A stretch of DNA of 64,000 nucleotides from an uncultured SAR86 cluster bacterium (GCA_902623535.1 CACNUA010000003.1:52518-116517), one strand, 5' to 3'; positions 31,326-42,283 are shown, counted from the stretch's first letter. Notes: generated by a model not told the origin, from the sequence alone. Program-made: numbers and translations.

Positions 31326-33146
31326 ATGGATGCACTAAAATCTATTTTTAGCTGGCTTGGAAAGTTTTTAGAAAAAACTCGTGTTGTGCTTCTCAATGTT
31401 GCAACTGCATTTATTTTAATTGTCATTACCGTTGCAATCATAGGCGGTATATTTAGTGGCGATGCTGAGATCGATAAAGAAGGAAAAGTTGTCTTCTTGG
31501 ATCCAGCTGTAGTTATAACGGATGAAGAAGCTTTTGCGGATTCGCTCTTTGCTAATACAGATATCAATCAGATGACTTTTAGAGATTTTGAAGATCTTGT
31601 GAATGAGTTGGCCGATGATGAAGAAATAGCTGCTATCGTCATTGATTTTAGTTCAACTGGATTTGCTGGTATTACTACTCTGTTAAATGTGGCAGGATTA
31701 ATGGAAAAACTTCAAGCCTCAGATATAGAATTGATTGCCTATTCTGACTACTTTGATACTTCAACTTATTTATTAGCTTCCTATGCTGATGAAATATGGG
31801 GTCACTCAAGTGGTTCATTTGGGTTAAGGGGTCCCGGTGGCTATAGAACATACATTAATGAATTGCTTACAAAAAATTTAAAATTTACTATTCATGATTT
31901 TTCTGAAGGTACCTTTAAATCTGCTGCAGAGACTGTTACTCGCTCTAGCATGTCTGATTTTTCTAGAAAACAAAGTGAAGAACTATTAAGTCCACTTTGG
32001 AATGCACTGAAAACTTTGATTGCTGAACAACGAGAGATGAATATTGAAGATATTCAGGATTTTGCTGATAACCACCCTACTGGGTTTTTAGGTGAAGCTA
32101 ACTACATAAATCTTAATGCTGCCACTGAAATTGGATTCATTGACGGAGTTAAATCCTATCCTGAATTTAGAGCACATATGATTGAAAAATTTGGTTTAGA
32201 TGAAGACTCTGAGAGAGAAACATACCCAAATATAAGTTATCAAGAATATATGGATACTTATGAGATAGAAAAAGATTCAGCAGATGATAAGGTTGCTGTT
32301 GTTACTGTGGAAGGAACCATTACTCGCGGAGAAATACAACCAGGTGTAGCTGGGGCAGATGGGCTTGCAAGACTACTTCGAAGTGCTCATGAGGATGAGG
32401 ATGTTAAAGCGCTTGTTGTGAGAGTTAACAGCGGTGGTGGTGGTGTAATGGCAAGTGAAATTATTAGAGACGAAATACAACGCGCCCAATCCAAAGGGAT
32501 TAATGTTGTGGTATCTATGGGAGATGTTGCCGCTTCAGGAGGTGTCTGGATATCAACTCCTGCAGAGTATATCTTTGCTCAACCAACTACTATTACTGGT
32601 TCAATAGGTGTAGCGATTGCCGTGCCTACTTTTGAAAATACTATGGATGAAATAGGCATTAATTCTGATGGAGTAGTAACCACTAAAAATGCAGGATGGG
32701 ATCTTAATCAAGCCATGCCACCTGAAATTAAAGCAGCCATTCAAGATGATACCGTGAAAGTCTATAACCGTTTTGTTTCATTGGTGGCAGAATCTAGAGA
32801 AGAATCTGAGGATTACATTCGAACCATAGCTGAAGGACGCGTTTGGATTGGAACCAAAGCTCTAGAACTAAATTTAATTGATGAAATTGGTAATTTTGAT
32901 GATGCTGTTGCTAAAGCGGCTGAACTTGCCGGTCTTGAGGAATATGAAGTTGATTTCTTTAAAGAAACACTTGATCCTGAGATTCAGGTTCTGCTTGAAC
33001 TAACTGAAGGTTTTGATATTAATTTAATTGACCAGCAAACTTTGAATTCATTTAAAAGCATGACGGAGATACTCAATGAAGTCATCCAAGTCAGTAAACC
33101 AACAACGCTGATAGCATGTCAAACTTGCGAGGTTACTTTGCAATAA
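31326..33146 (+). CDS. sppA: Signal peptide peptidase SppA, 67K type
   Basis: VAVVTVEGTITRGE; ALVVRVNSGGGGVMASEIIRDEI; VSMGDVAASGGVWIS. Confidence 0.92.
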   Translation: MDALKSIFSWLGKFLEKTRVVLLNVATAFILIVITVAIIGGIFSGDAEIDKEGKVVFLDPAVVITDEEAFADSLFANTDINQMTFRDFEDLVNELADDEEIAAIVIDFSSTGFAGITTLLNVAGLMEKLQASDIELIAYSDYFDTSTYLLASYADEIWGHSSGSFGLRGPGGYRTYINELLTKNLKFTIHDFSEGTFKSAAETVTRSSMSDFSRKQSEELLSPLWNALKTLIAEQREMNIEDIQDFADNHPTGFLGEANYINLNAATEIGFIDGVKSYPEFRAHMIEKFGLDEDSERETYPNISYQEYMDTYEIEKDSADDKVAVVTVEGTITRGEIQPGVAGADGLARLLRSAHEDEDVKALVVRVNSGGGGVMASEIIRDEIQRAQSKGINVVVSMGDVAASGGVWISTPAEYIFAQPTTITGSIGVAIAVPTFENTMDEIGINSDGVVTTKNAGWDLNQAMPPEIKAAIQDDTVKVYNRFVSLVAESREESEDYIRTIAEGRVWIGTKALELNLIDEIGNFDDAVAKAAELAGLEEYEVDFFKETLDPEIQVLLELTEGFDINLIDQQTLNSFKSMTEILNEVIQVSKPTTLIACQTCEVTLQ

Positions 33147-33150
33147 AGCA

Positions 33151-33858
33151 CTAAGAAAGAAGTATCTGCTTAGCAAAAGGAATGGTTATCTTTCTCTTTT
33201 GTTGAGCAGACGCTTGATCTAAATGTTTTAGCAAAGAAAATAAATGTTGAAACTCTCTTTTTTCTCTTTTCAATAAATAATCAATCACCTCATGATCAAG
33301 TGATATTTCAAGTTTGGCTGCACAAAAAATTAAAGCCTCTTTGAGCATTTCATCAGGCACCGATAAAATGTGCAAAGATTCCATCCGCGATAAACGAGAT
33401 AAAAGATCTGGGAGGAGATCTAGTTCTAAAATGCTTTCCTCCGTTCCAAAATAAAGATTGCATTTATTTTCTTTAGATTGATTAATTAGATGAAAAATCA
33501 TCTCTTGCCACTGAGGATGATCGTGCATTAAATGAATATCATCGATACATAGAGCATCGTAAATATCAAAATTCTCTATAAATTCCGGTTTCATATTAAT
33601 GGCAACTTTCATAGGTAAATAAAAAGCTTGCTTATCAATAAGCTTGTATTCATTACAAATAGCTTGCAATAAAAAAGATTTACCAGACCTTTCTATTCCA
33701 GTAATAACGAATTCTGACTCAGTTGCTTCCTGCAGTGATCTCGAGAGACTGAAAATAAGTTGCTGGATATGTGAATGATAAAAGTTTTCAAATCTTGGAT
33801 ATTGATCAATTGCAAAAGGGAAAATGAGTTGTTTAGGATTCATTCGAATGAAGTTCAT
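33151..33858 (-). CDS. hda: DnaA regulatory inactivator Hda-like protein
   Basis: QLIFPFAIDQYPRFENFYH; ITGIERSGKSFLLQAICNEY; ALCIDDIHLMHDHPQWQE. Confidence 0.85.
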   Translation of the reverse strand: MNFIRMNPKQLIFPFAIDQYPRFENFYHSHIQQLIFSLSRSLQEATESEFVITGIERSGKSFLLQAICNEYKLIDKQAFYLPMKVAINMKPEFIENFDIYDALCIDDIHLMHDHPQWQEMIFHLINQSKENKCNLYFGTEESILELDLLPDLLSRLSRMESLHILSVPDEMLKEALIFCAAKLEISLDHEVIDYLLKREKREFQHLFSLLKHLDQASAQQKRKITIPFAKQILLS

Positions 33859-34390
33859 TGGTTTGCCTTAACCAATTCATCGTATAAGAAATCAAACTTA
33901 ATAAGCACAAAGTGCAAATAAGCAGGTGATAAATGGGCTGAATTAAGTTTAATGTGAATACGATTTCAACAAGAATGCTTAGAAAATAAATGATCTGCAT
34001 AAATGTGGTGATCTTCCCCAACAAGTTTGGTTTCGGTGAACCAACTTCATAAACGGTCATGTGGAATGCTGCACCAATCAAGATCACAGTATCTCTAAAT
34101 ACTAAAATAAAAAAGACATAACTTGGGATGTATCCATTGATCCAAAAAATAGAGACCATTCCAATTAAAAGAATTTTATCTGCAATAGGATCCAATACTT
34201 TTCCTAAATCCGTTCGCCAGTTAAAAGTTCGTGCGAGAAAGCCATCGAGTGCATCGGTGAGTGCAGCTACAAGAAAAAGACCCAATGAGATTAAGTACTC
34301 CTCAATGTAAAAATACAGCAGGATCGGATAAGCAAGAATAATTCTTATCAGCGACAAAAGATTAGGAATAAAAATTAGATACTGTCGCAC
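33833..34390 (-). CDS. CDP-alcohol phosphatidyltransferase (PgsA-like)
   Basis: DALDGFLARTFNWRTDLGKVLDPIADK (D-G-x2-A-R-x8-G-x3-D-x3-D). Confidence 0.9.
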   Translation of the reverse strand: MRQYLIFIPNLLSLIRIILAYPILLYFYIEEYLISLGLFLVAALTDALDGFLARTFNWRTDLGKVLDPIADKILLIGMVSIFWINGYIPSYVFFILVFRDTVILIGAAFHMTVYEVGSPKPNLLGKITTFMQIIYFLSILVEIVFTLNLIQPIYHLLICTLCLLSLISYTMNWLRQTNELHSNES

Positions 34391-34392
34391 AG

Positions 34393-35406
34393 CTAATTAA
34401 ACTCCACCTGCAATGATTCGGTATTACTGTCATAAACAGGATTAATAAATTTTCTAGAGCTTTGTAGCTCACGTAGCAGTTCCTGTGGTTCAAACCGAAG
34501 TCTTAAATTCATTTGTGTTTCTCCCCTCATGATCGAAGTAATTTGAAATGTTCTAATAGAAAAAATCTTCTTTACTTCATTCAAAAACATCTCATGCTCT
34601 TTGTAGTTATCAATGCCTGTTATCACAAATCTAAAAGTATTTTGATCTTGTTCTGAAAAATTAATTGCTAGGACTTCATCAATGTAATTATTAATCTGAT
34701 CATCAAGAAATAAAATTAACTGATCTTGTTGCAAATTAACAAGTGATTTAAAGTCACCGTTTATGCTCCATGAGTTAATTCCAGTCTTAAGCAATTCAAT
34801 ATTTAATACTGCCTCCGTATTGCCTTTGGCAAGAAAATATTCAGCTGGATTTTCATAATTGAGTTTATTTTTAAGATTTTGAATGTCTTGAAGATCAAAC
34901 TCAGGAACATCAAGGAAAATCCCTCTTGTTTCAGTTAAATTTTTAAGCAAATTAGATAAGTTTGTTTTTAATTCTGTATCCTCCCCATCAATACCTAAGA
35001 ATTCAGGTTGAGTAATACCATCGTCAATATTAATTAAAAAACTAATGCTGGGTCGATTGAATCCAATAATTGGAAAAGCATTAGCATCGAATAACTTAAT
35101 AACTTCATCTTTTAAAAATTTAACCCTTAGATACCCTTTACCATCAATATCTTCCGTGGTGTAGCTAGCAACATAACTGGTCTTATTGATTTGCTGACGG
35201 TTAATTTCATTTCTAAATTTAAGGCTGGATGAGCCTGAAAGTTTGATCAGTAGCTTATCAAAAGCTCGATTCAAACCATAGTTAACATTGGTGTACTCTT
35301 GAGTACTGATTCGAACTTCAAATAAGGATGAAAATTCACGTGCATTTATCTCAACTGCATTTAAAACTAATATCAAAATAGGTAAGATTAATTTATCTTT
35401 CATCAC
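34393..35406 (-). CDS. DUF2066-family secreted protein
   Basis: Signal peptide; position between pgsA-like gene and purM; VRISTQEYTNVNYGLNRAFDKLLIKLSGSS. Confidence 0.65.
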   Translation of the reverse strand: MMKDKLILPILILVLNAVEINAREFSSLFEVRISTQEYTNVNYGLNRAFDKLLIKLSGSSSLKFRNEINRQQINKTSYVASYTTEDIDGKGYLRVKFLKDEVIKLFDANAFPIIGFNRPSISFLINIDDGITQPEFLGIDGEDTELKTNLSNLLKNLTETRGIFLDVPEFDLQDIQNLKNKLNYENPAEYFLAKGNTEAVLNIELLKTGINSWSINGDFKSLVNLQQDQLILFLDDQINNYIDEVLAINFSEQDQNTFRFVITGIDNYKEHEMFLNEVKKIFSIRTFQITSIMRGETQMNLRLRFEPQELLRELQSSRKFINPVYDSNTESLQVEFN

Positions 35407-35418
35407 TGAATATTGTAA

Positions 35419-36441
35419 ATGACCAATAAATCTAATCCTAATGATCCCTACGCAAAAGCTGGGGTAAATATCGATGATGGAAACGCCTTAGTCAAACTGA
35501 TTAAATCAAGTGTTAATGCTACACATAACAAATCAGTTATAGGCGGTATAGGTGGGTTTGCTGGATTGTATGAATTAAATCATCAACTTAAAAAACCCAC
35601 GTTGGTTGCCTGTACTGATGGTGTTGGCACCAAAGTAACGCTTAGCAAAAAATATAATACTCTTGGAAGCGTTGGGCAGGATCTTGTGGCTATGTGTGTT
35701 AACGATATGGCATCTTGCGGAGCAACACCTCTATTTTTTTTAGATTATTTTGCCAGCTCAAAACTTGAGCTAAAAGAGACAGCAACAATAATTAAGGGGA
35801 TTGCAAAAGCTTGCAAAAAAACAAATATGGCCCTCTTGGGAGGTGAAACTGCTGAAATGCCAGGACACTATACTAAAGGTAATTTTGATTTAGCAGGATT
35901 TGCAGTAGGTGTTGTTGATAAATCAAAAATTATTAGTGGCAAAAAAATAAAAACTAACCATGTAATTCTAGGCGTTGAATCTAGTGGACCGCATTCAAAT
36001 GGGTATACTTTAATTAGAAAGATACTCTCGCGGCATAAGCCCCCATCATCTGTATTAAAGACGCTATTAAAACCAACCTCCCTTTACACTTCCATAGTGA
36101 ATGATGTGGTGAAAAAAAATATTAAAGTTTCTGGCATTGCTCACATTACCGGTGGTGGCATCACTGAAAACATACCTAGAATAATACCCAAACACCTTGC
36201 AGCTGATATTGATCTAAACGGCTGGAAGTTTCCAAAAGCTTTTCAATGGCTTCAAGAAAAAGGCAAGATCAGCAATGAAGATATGTTAAGAATTTTTAAT
36301 TGCGGCATCGGTCTAGCAATAATTCTTCCTCTTTCGGAAGTAAAGTCATTAAAAAATCTTGCTAGTAAATATAAATTTAAAACGCATCGAATTGGGAAAA
36401 TTGTTAAACGAACTCAAGGTGAGTTAACTTACTTAAACTAA
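35419..36441 (+). CDS. purM: Phosphoribosylformylglycinamidine cyclo-ligase
   Basis: YAKAGVNIDDGNALV; GTKVTLSKKYNTLGSVGQDLVAMCVNDM; LLGGETAEMPGHY. Confidence 0.96.
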   Translation: MTNKSNPNDPYAKAGVNIDDGNALVKLIKSSVNATHNKSVIGGIGGFAGLYELNHQLKKPTLVACTDGVGTKVTLSKKYNTLGSVGQDLVAMCVNDMASCGATPLFFLDYFASSKLELKETATIIKGIAKACKKTNMALLGGETAEMPGHYTKGNFDLAGFAVGVVDKSKIISGKKIKTNHVILGVESSGPHSNGYTLIRKILSRHKPPSSVLKTLLKPTSLYTSIVNDVVKKNIKVSGIAHITGGGITENIPRIIPKHLAADIDLNGWKFPKAFQWLQEKGKISNEDMLRIFNCGIGLAIILPLSEVKSLKNLASKYKFKTHRIGKIVKRTQGELTYLN

Positions 36442-37086
36442 ATGAAGCGCATCGTTGTACTGATCTCTGGCAGCGGATCAAATCTTGAGGCTATCATTGA
36501 AGCCTGCCTCAACCAGCGCATCAATGGCGAAGTTGTTCATGTGATTTCAAATGTCCCAGATGTCTTTGGTTTAATACGTGCTGCAAACTACAAGATACCC
36601 TCATCAGTGATTAACCATAATGACTTTATAAATCGAGAGAGCTTTGACAGGGAGCTTTATAATCAGGTTAGTGATCTAAATCCTGATGTGGTTGTGCTTG
36701 CCGGTTTTATGAGAATTCTTACTGCAAATTTTACTAATCCGTTAAAGGGCAAGCTTATTAATATTCACCCTTCCCTATTACCAAAATATCCTGGACTAAA
36801 TACCCATCAACAAGCCATCGATAATCAAGATTCATATCACGGCATTTCAATTCATTATGTTACTGAGAAATTGGATGGAGGGCCGATCATCGCTCAAGGA
36901 GCGATGAAACTTGATCTGCACAGCTCTTTGGAAGAGGTGATTGATAAAATTCATCGCATTGAACACGATTTATATCCTAGGGTAGTAGCTGAACTTCTTG
37001 ATATGAAGGTCAGTCTTAAAGATAATAAAGTGCAATTTAGTCATGATTCAGAATTTAAAGATGCTCAACCGCTCCAATTTAATTAG
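36442..37086 (+). CDS. purN: Phosphoribosylglycinamide formyltransferase
   Basis: VVLISGSGSNLEAIIEAC; NIHPSLLPKYPGLNTHQQAID; GGPIIAQGAM. Confidence 0.95.
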   Translation: MKRIVVLISGSGSNLEAIIEACLNQRINGEVVHVISNVPDVFGLIRAANYKIPSSVINHNDFINRESFDRELYNQVSDLNPDVVVLAGFMRILTANFTNPLKGKLINIHPSLLPKYPGLNTHQQAIDNQDSYHGISIHYVTEKLDGGPIIAQGAMKLDLHSSLEEVIDKIHRIEHDLYPRVVAELLDMKVSLKDNKVQFSHDSEFKDAQPLQFN

Positions 37087-37759
37087 CTTTGGTTTTAGCT
37101 TTATGCTCCTGTTCAGCCTTGAAGCTGAGGCGGAATCAATGATTCCAGATTTTAGTGCCCGATACATCTTTGAAACTGATCAATTTGATTTTGAAGGTGT
37201 GCGTCAACTTAAAACCTTTACAGATAAGCGAGTCTTCAGTTTTGAAGATAGAGCAAGGTTAATTAAAGCTGAATTTTATTCAGAGTTCATTGATGCAGAT
37301 GAAATCAAATCACTCTCTTACGATGCTATTTTTAGATTTACTTTCTTTCGTAGATTTACAAATTTTGACTTTGATTGGGAGGCCAAAAAATTAATCAGCA
37401 CTGGGCAATATGATTGGCAGGCAACTCTGATGGAAGCTCCGGTCTACGATCCTCTCAATGTTCAAGTGGAGTTAAGAAAACGTTTGATGCTTGGAGAGAC
37501 TGAATTTTCACTGATATTGCCCGAGATCAAGACAGGTGAATTGGTGGAAAATACTTATGCAATTAAAGGTGAGACCATTTTTACCTTAGAGGGCAAAGAG
37601 TATCCTTGTGTAATTTTAGAGCGGGTCAGAACTCAAGATAATCGAATCACGACCTACACCATGGCTAAAGATCTAAACTATTTAATCTTTAAAGTAACGG
37701 ATAATGATCCTGATGGTGATATTGCCTTGACCATCAAGCAACTCTTAAGTTTTGGGTAA
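37043..37759 (+). CDS. DUF3108-family protein (start may be ATG at 37061)
   Basis: Signal peptide; follows pur[21 protein letters not shown]. Confidence 0.6.
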   Translation: MIQNLKMLNRSNLISFGFSFMLLFSLEAEAESMIPDFSARYIFETDQFDFEGVRQLKTFTDKRVFSFEDRARLIKAEFYSEFIDADEIKSLSYDAIFRFTFFRRFTNFDFDWEAKKLISTGQYDWQATLMEAPVYDPLNVQVELRKRLMLGETEFSLILPEIKTGELVENTYAIKGETIFTLEGKEYPCVILERVRTQDNRITTYTMAKDLNYLIFKVTDNDPDGDIALTIKQLLSFG

Positions 37760-38314
37760 CGTGACCCCTGTTTGACCTTGGTACTTGCCTTTGCGATCTT
37801 TATAAGACGTCTCGCAATCCTCATCGGATTCCAAGAAGATCATTTGAGCAACGCCCTCACCTGCATAAATTTTTGCCGGTAACGTTGTGGTATTTGAAAA
37901 CTCTAGCGTTACATGACCCTCCCACTCGGGTTCAAGAGGAGTGACATTAACAATAATGCCGCATCGAGCATACGTCGATTTACCAAGACAAATAGTTAAT
38001 ACGTTGCGAGGAATCTTAAAATATTCAACCGTTCTTGCTAGCGCAAATGAATTAGGTGGAATAACACAAACATCTGATTTCACGTCAACAAAACTATCTT
38101 CATCAAAAGATTTAGGATCAACGGTTGCCGAATTAATGTTGGTAAAAACTTTAAACTCATCCGCGCAACGCACGTCATAACCAAAACTAGAAACCCCATA
38201 GGAAATAATTTTATTACCACTGTCTGCATCACGGACTTGATTCTCAGTAAAGGGCTCAATCAACTGGTGCTTTTGAGCCATCATTTTTATCCATTTATCC
38301 GACTTAATTGTCAT
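37745..38314 (-). CDS. dcd: dCTP deaminase
   Basis: [62 protein letters not shown]. Confidence 0.96.
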   Translation of the reverse strand: MTIKSDKWIKMMAQKHQLIEPFTENQVRDADSGNKIISYGVSSFGYDVRCADEFKVFTNINSATVDPKSFDEDSFVDVKSDVCVIPPNSFALARTVEYFKIPRNVLTICLGKSTYARCGIIVNVTPLEPEWEGHVTLEFSNTTTLPAKIYAGEGVAQMIFLESDEDCETSYKDRKGKYQGQTGVTLPKT

Positions 38315-38901
38315 GAAATATCGATCCTCCCTTGAATCGCTCTGGCAATCGTATTGCTATCTACATACTCTAATTCACCGCCGATAGGAATGCCATGAGA
38401 AATTCTTGAAACCTTTACTTCGCTAAGATGATCTTTGATAAAGTATGCTGTTGCATCTCCCTCAACTGTTGAGCTGGTGGCTAGGATAACCTCTTCAATA
38501 TGATCGGTTTTTATGTATTGCAACAAATCCGGGATACCCAAATCTTCAGGAGCGATGCCATCAATTGGGGAGAGTCTGCCCATCAGTATAAAATAACGAC
38601 CTTTAAATCCACCTGTTGATTCTATAGCTAAAACATCTGAAGGACTTTCAACAATACACAAACTGCTCTGATCTCTAGAGGAGTCGGTGCAGATTCGACA
38701 GTATTCGTCACTGGTTAGAATGCGGCATTGCTTACAACGCTGGACATTCTCTAAGGCCTCTTTTAGTGTATCCCCGAGATAAGCTGCGCCATCTTTGTTC
38801 TTATCGAGCAAATATAAAGCCATACGTTGCGCTGATTTTTTACCCACTCCAGGCAAAATTGTAAGTGCCTCAATTAAGTCAAATAAGAGATCTCGTTTCA
38901 T
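38311..38901 (-). CDS. recR: Recombination protein RecR
   Basis: [58 protein letters not shown]. Confidence 0.96.
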   Translation of the reverse strand: MKRDLLFDLIEALTILPGVGKKSAQRMALYLLDKNKDGAAYLGDTLKEALENVQRCKQCRILTSDEYCRICTDSSRDQSSLCIVESPSDVLAIESTGGFKGRYFILMGRLSPIDGIAPEDLGIPDLLQYIKTDHIEEVILATSSTVEGDATAYFIKDHLSEVKVSRISHGIPIGGELEYVDSNTIARAIQGRIDIS

Positions 38902-40508
38902 TCTTTAGTGCTAATGGAATCAGGTTCAATTGTGCCATCAAATGATTTAAGAATCTCTGAAATAATTGGCTGATTTTCAAGCTCTTCAATGGTGGCCTGT
39001 AAATTTTGATTAACAATTTTTTCCTTGATTAATGAGGGTGAGTTAGTAACGTTACCTTCCTCAATCACAACTTCGGGTTTGACTTTGAAATACTCTTTAC
39101 ATCGATCAACAAACTCCTCGAGTAATGCTGATGTTGGAGATGAAAAATTCTTAGGCCTCATTAAAACCAGCTTATTGTCGATGGCTTCTTTGAATTCAAG
39201 TTCACTAAAGAACTGATAGCTAATGCCATTTAGGCCTAATTTTTCAAAATCTTTTGACCATTCACTAATGGAAATTGATTCTACGGAAGCTGATATGCCA
39301 TTGCTTAAAGGAACTTCAGTTTCTTTGTCCGGTTGATGTGCTTCTACTCCCTCTTTTACCTTCCTCTCAGATGGTTTACTCACATCAGCTTTTACCCGGG
39401 GTGTAGGATTTTTTTTTTCGTTTATTTGAGGCTTTGACTCATTTAAAGGATGGAAGGCTAGCATCCTCAGTACGCACATTTCCACAGCCTGATAAGGGCT
39501 AGGATGAACGGAAAATTTTTCTAAAGCATTAATGGCTATTTGATATAAAAGTTGTAGCAATTCACCGTCAACAGAATTTGCGAGCCTTACAAGATCTTCA
39601 TCTTTAGATCCAAGCTGTTGCGTCATGGTTAATTGATGCATTAAATCTATCAATGCCTCAATGACTTTTTGATAATCAACCTGAAGTTCTAGGATGCGCT
39701 GCAATGAATGGTGTGCACCTTCTCCATTGCCTGCAAGAATGTTCTCAACCAACTCAAATAAATAGATATCATCGATGGTGCCCAATAGTTCCTTTACTTG
39801 GCTGATTTCTAATTTTCCTGCTCCATATGCAATTGCTTGATCAAGCAAGGTTAAGCCGTCACGAACCGATCCTTGAGCACTATTTGCAATCAATTGAGTG
39901 GTTTCAGGATCATATTGAATACCTTCTTTTTTTAATATGGTATTTATATGATTAGATATTTGAGTTAGTGCTACCGCCTTAAGGTTAAGTTGCAAACATC
40001 GAGAAAGTACAGTCTTAGGAACTTTATCTAATTCTGTAGTTGCCATTAGAAAAATCATATGCGGAGGTGGTTCCTCCAAAGTTTTTAACAATGCATTAAA
40101 GGAACTTTTTGATAGCATATGCACTTCATCAATCAGATAAATTTTATAATTTGCATTGGCTGGTTTGTAGACTGCAGATTCAAGTAAATCTCGCATATCA
40201 TCAACACCGGTTCTCGAGGCAGCATCAACTTCAATAAATTCTAAATGATGACCTGATTTGATTTCCTTACATGCCGCACAATTATCGCAGGGCTCAGATC
40301 CCTCATCGCGATTATGACAATTAAGTGCCTTGGCAAGGATTCTTGCTATGGTAGTCTTACCAACCCCTCGGGTTCCACTAAAAATGAGAGCCTGATGCAA
40401 GTTTCCGCTTGCCAAACTATTCTGAAGAGCTTGCAAAATATGGTCTTGGCCAACTACTTCTGCAAATAATGCAGGTCTGTATTTTCTTGCTAAAACCTCA
40501 TATGACAT
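38898..40508 (-). CDS. dnaX: DNA polymerase III subunits gamma and tau
   Basis: YEVLARKYRPALFAEVVGQDHILQAL; FSGTRGVGKTTIARILAKALNC; LIDEVHMLSKSSFNALLKTLEEPP. Confidence 0.96.
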   Translation of the reverse strand: MSYEVLARKYRPALFAEVVGQDHILQALQNSLASGNLHQALIFSGTRGVGKTTIARILAKALNCHNRDEGSEPCDNCAACKEIKSGHHLEFIEVDAASRTGVDDMRDLLESAVYKPANANYKIYLIDEVHMLSKSSFNALLKTLEEPPPHMIFLMATTELDKVPKTVLSRCLQLNLKAVALTQISNHINTILKKEGIQYDPETTQLIANSAQGSVRDGLTLLDQAIAYGAGKLEISQVKELLGTIDDIYLFELVENILAGNGEGAHHSLQRILELQVDYQKVIEALIDLMHQLTMTQQLGSKDEDLVRLANSVDGELLQLLYQIAINALEKFSVHPSPYQAVEMCVLRMLAFHPLNESKPQINEKKNPTPRVKADVSKPSERKVKEGVEAHQPDKETEVPLSNGISASVESISISEWSKDFEKLGLNGISYQFFSELEFKEAIDNKLVLMRPKNFSSPTSALLEEFVDRCKEYFKVKPEVVIEEGNVTNSPSLIKEKIVNQNLQATIEELENQPIISEILKSFDGTIEPDSISTKE

Positions 40509-40522
40509 AACATTTTATGATA

Positions 40523-40969
40523 TCACGACTGATCTAAAACTGATTCAATTTGAGCCTGTGAAAACCCTCTATTGTAGAGAAATTGTTTGCGCTTCATGAT
40601 CTCTTTAAAATCTTGTGTAGGTTGTTTATATTTTTTATCTAACTGGTGCCTTAAAATTTCGTCCCAGCCCTCAAAAGCATCAATTGCATCGTTAATTTCA
40701 GCGATTCCAACTTTTTTTTGTTGAAGTTCCATCTTAATACGCTGAGGTCCAAAGCCTTTCTTTGCTCGAGCTATTACATACATCTCGGCAAAACGAGCAT
40801 CGTCCAATAATTTATTGAGATTTAACTTATCGAGCGTTTCATTGATAAGTTCTTGCGCATCAGGATAGCGCTTGATGAGTTTTATATACAACTCACCCCT
40901 TGAGTGCTCACGCCTCGAAATTAAATCAAGGGATTTATTGTAGATAAGCGAACTTAGATCTTCATTCAT
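40523..40969 (-). CDS. recX: Regulatory protein RecX
   Basis: LISRREHSRGELYIKL; DARFAEMYVIARAKKGFGPQRIKMELQQKKV; KRKQFLYNRGFSQAQIESVL. Confidence 0.88.
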   Translation of the reverse strand: MNEDLSSLIYNKSLDLISRREHSRGELYIKLIKRYPDAQELINETLDKLNLNKLLDDARFAEMYVIARAKKGFGPQRIKMELQQKKVGIAEINDAIDAFEGWDEILRHQLDKKYKQPTQDFKEIMKRKQFLYNRGFSQAQIESVLDQS

Positions 40970-41424
40970 TCCAGAGGCAGAACTCTAGATTTTCCTGAAC
41001 TTTTGATAATTTTAACTCTTTGGCCTACCGCAAACATGTACTGACTTTCTTCTTGGATGACGGAGATTATTTTATCGTTATCAAGTTCAAGCAGAAGTTC
41101 TATCGCAACTTTTCGAGTCGCTGTATCACCAATTGCAGAGCCTACAGCAGAGCCCACAAGACCACCTAATACTCCACCAATACCAGATTCAATCTCAGAA
41201 TCACTGACTGATTGGCCGGCAGCAGCTCCAATGACAGCACCTGCAGCAGCACCCACTTCACGATCTCCAGCAATAATCACTCTGTCGATATCCACAACAG
41301 TAGCAAAGGTTACTGATTGTGCTCTTTGTGCTACTGATCGGTCCACTACATCCGGTCGTTGTGAACTGTAAGCGCAACCAGTAATGATTAAAATTGAGAG
41401 AATTAGATAGCTAGCCTGTTTCAT
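40966..41424 (-). CDS. Glycine-zipper outer-membrane lipoprotein (SlyB/Pcp-like)
   Basis: Lipobox IITGCAYS; GAAAGAVIGAAAGQ...GIGGVLGGLVGSAVGSAIG. Confidence 0.85.
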   Translation of the reverse strand: MKQASYLILSILIITGCAYSSQRPDVVDRSVAQRAQSVTFATVVDIDRVIIAGDREVGAAAGAVIGAAAGQSVSDSEIESGIGGVLGGLVGSAVGSAIGDTATRKVAIELLLELDNDKIISVIQEESQYMFAVGQRVKIIKSSGKSRVLPLE

Positions 41425-41833
41425 TATTTTGCTCCAATTGAGTAAAGTTTTTCAATAAATCTTCAGTGATAATGTAATAGTCTTTATTTTTTCTAGTGCC
41501 AGATAACAATTTAACCTTCAATACGCGATCACTAAATTTAGATTCGAGAAGTTTAATTTGATCGCCTTTAATGAGGTATTCAAGATTTCTTGAATCAATA
41601 ATTGAAAAAGTATCCCACTGTTGATCACGTCTAGCTGTATAGGTATGAAAAGCATCACCGGACATGAAGTATAAAACTTGGCCGTCACCTCGTAACCTGC
41701 TCTGAGAAGCGTTTTGAGTTAGCGTCCAGATACTGTCTTTGATTTCATCAAATTCAATTTTACCTTTTGCAGCAATATCCATAGATCCAGTTAAGCTGAG
41801 GACAAGTAAAGAAAGAAGAGTTTTATTTTTCAT
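41411..41833 (-). CDS. Secreted hypothetical protein
   Basis: Signal peptide; overlaps the next gene by 14 bp. Confidence 0.55.
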   Translation of the reverse strand: MKNKTLLSLLVLSLTGSMDIAAKGKIEFDEIKDSIWTLTQNASQSRLRGDGQVLYFMSGDAFHTYTARRDQQWDTFSIIDSRNLEYLIKGDQIKLLESKFSDRVLKVKLLSGTRKNKDYYIITEDLLKNFTQLEQNNETG

Positions 41834-41849
41834 ACTTATAAGACCAAAT

Positions 41850-42242
41850 TTATATTATCGAGTTCAAAATATAATTCACCAATCCATAAACTGACATACC
41901 CGCAATCGAAAACCAAGTAACTAAAATACCAATCAACCTTGGAGGAGTACTTTCGGTTGAAATATACATGCCATAGCTATGAGCAATCCTTGCTAAAAAA
42001 AATAGCGATCCTAACACATGAATTTTCCACAAGGCCGTCCCTTGCATTTCAATTAAAGCCAACAAAATCAAAAAGATAGGCACGTACTCAGTTAAATTTC
42101 CATGCGCTCTAACTTTTTGTAATACCTCAGATTGATTGCCATCTCCTAACAATGTGTTAGTTTTGAGGCGACTGGAACCTACTTTGTAAGCCAAGGCTAT
42201 TTGTAAAATTCCCAATAATGATGCGTAAAATAAAGTAATCAT
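41850..42242 (-). CDS. MAPEG-family membrane protein
   Basis: VRAHGNLTEYVPIFLILLALIEMQG; ARIAHSYGMY. Confidence 0.85.
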   Translation of the reverse strand: MITLFYASLLGILQIALAYKVGSSRLKTNTLLGDGNQSEVLQKVRAHGNLTEYVPIFLILLALIEMQGTALWKIHVLGSLFFLARIAHSYGMYISTESTPPRLIGILVTWFSIAGMSVYGLVNYILNSII

Positions 42243-42283
42243 AATTTTTTGTCCCTAAAATCAGTTCAATCTTATCAAACTAA

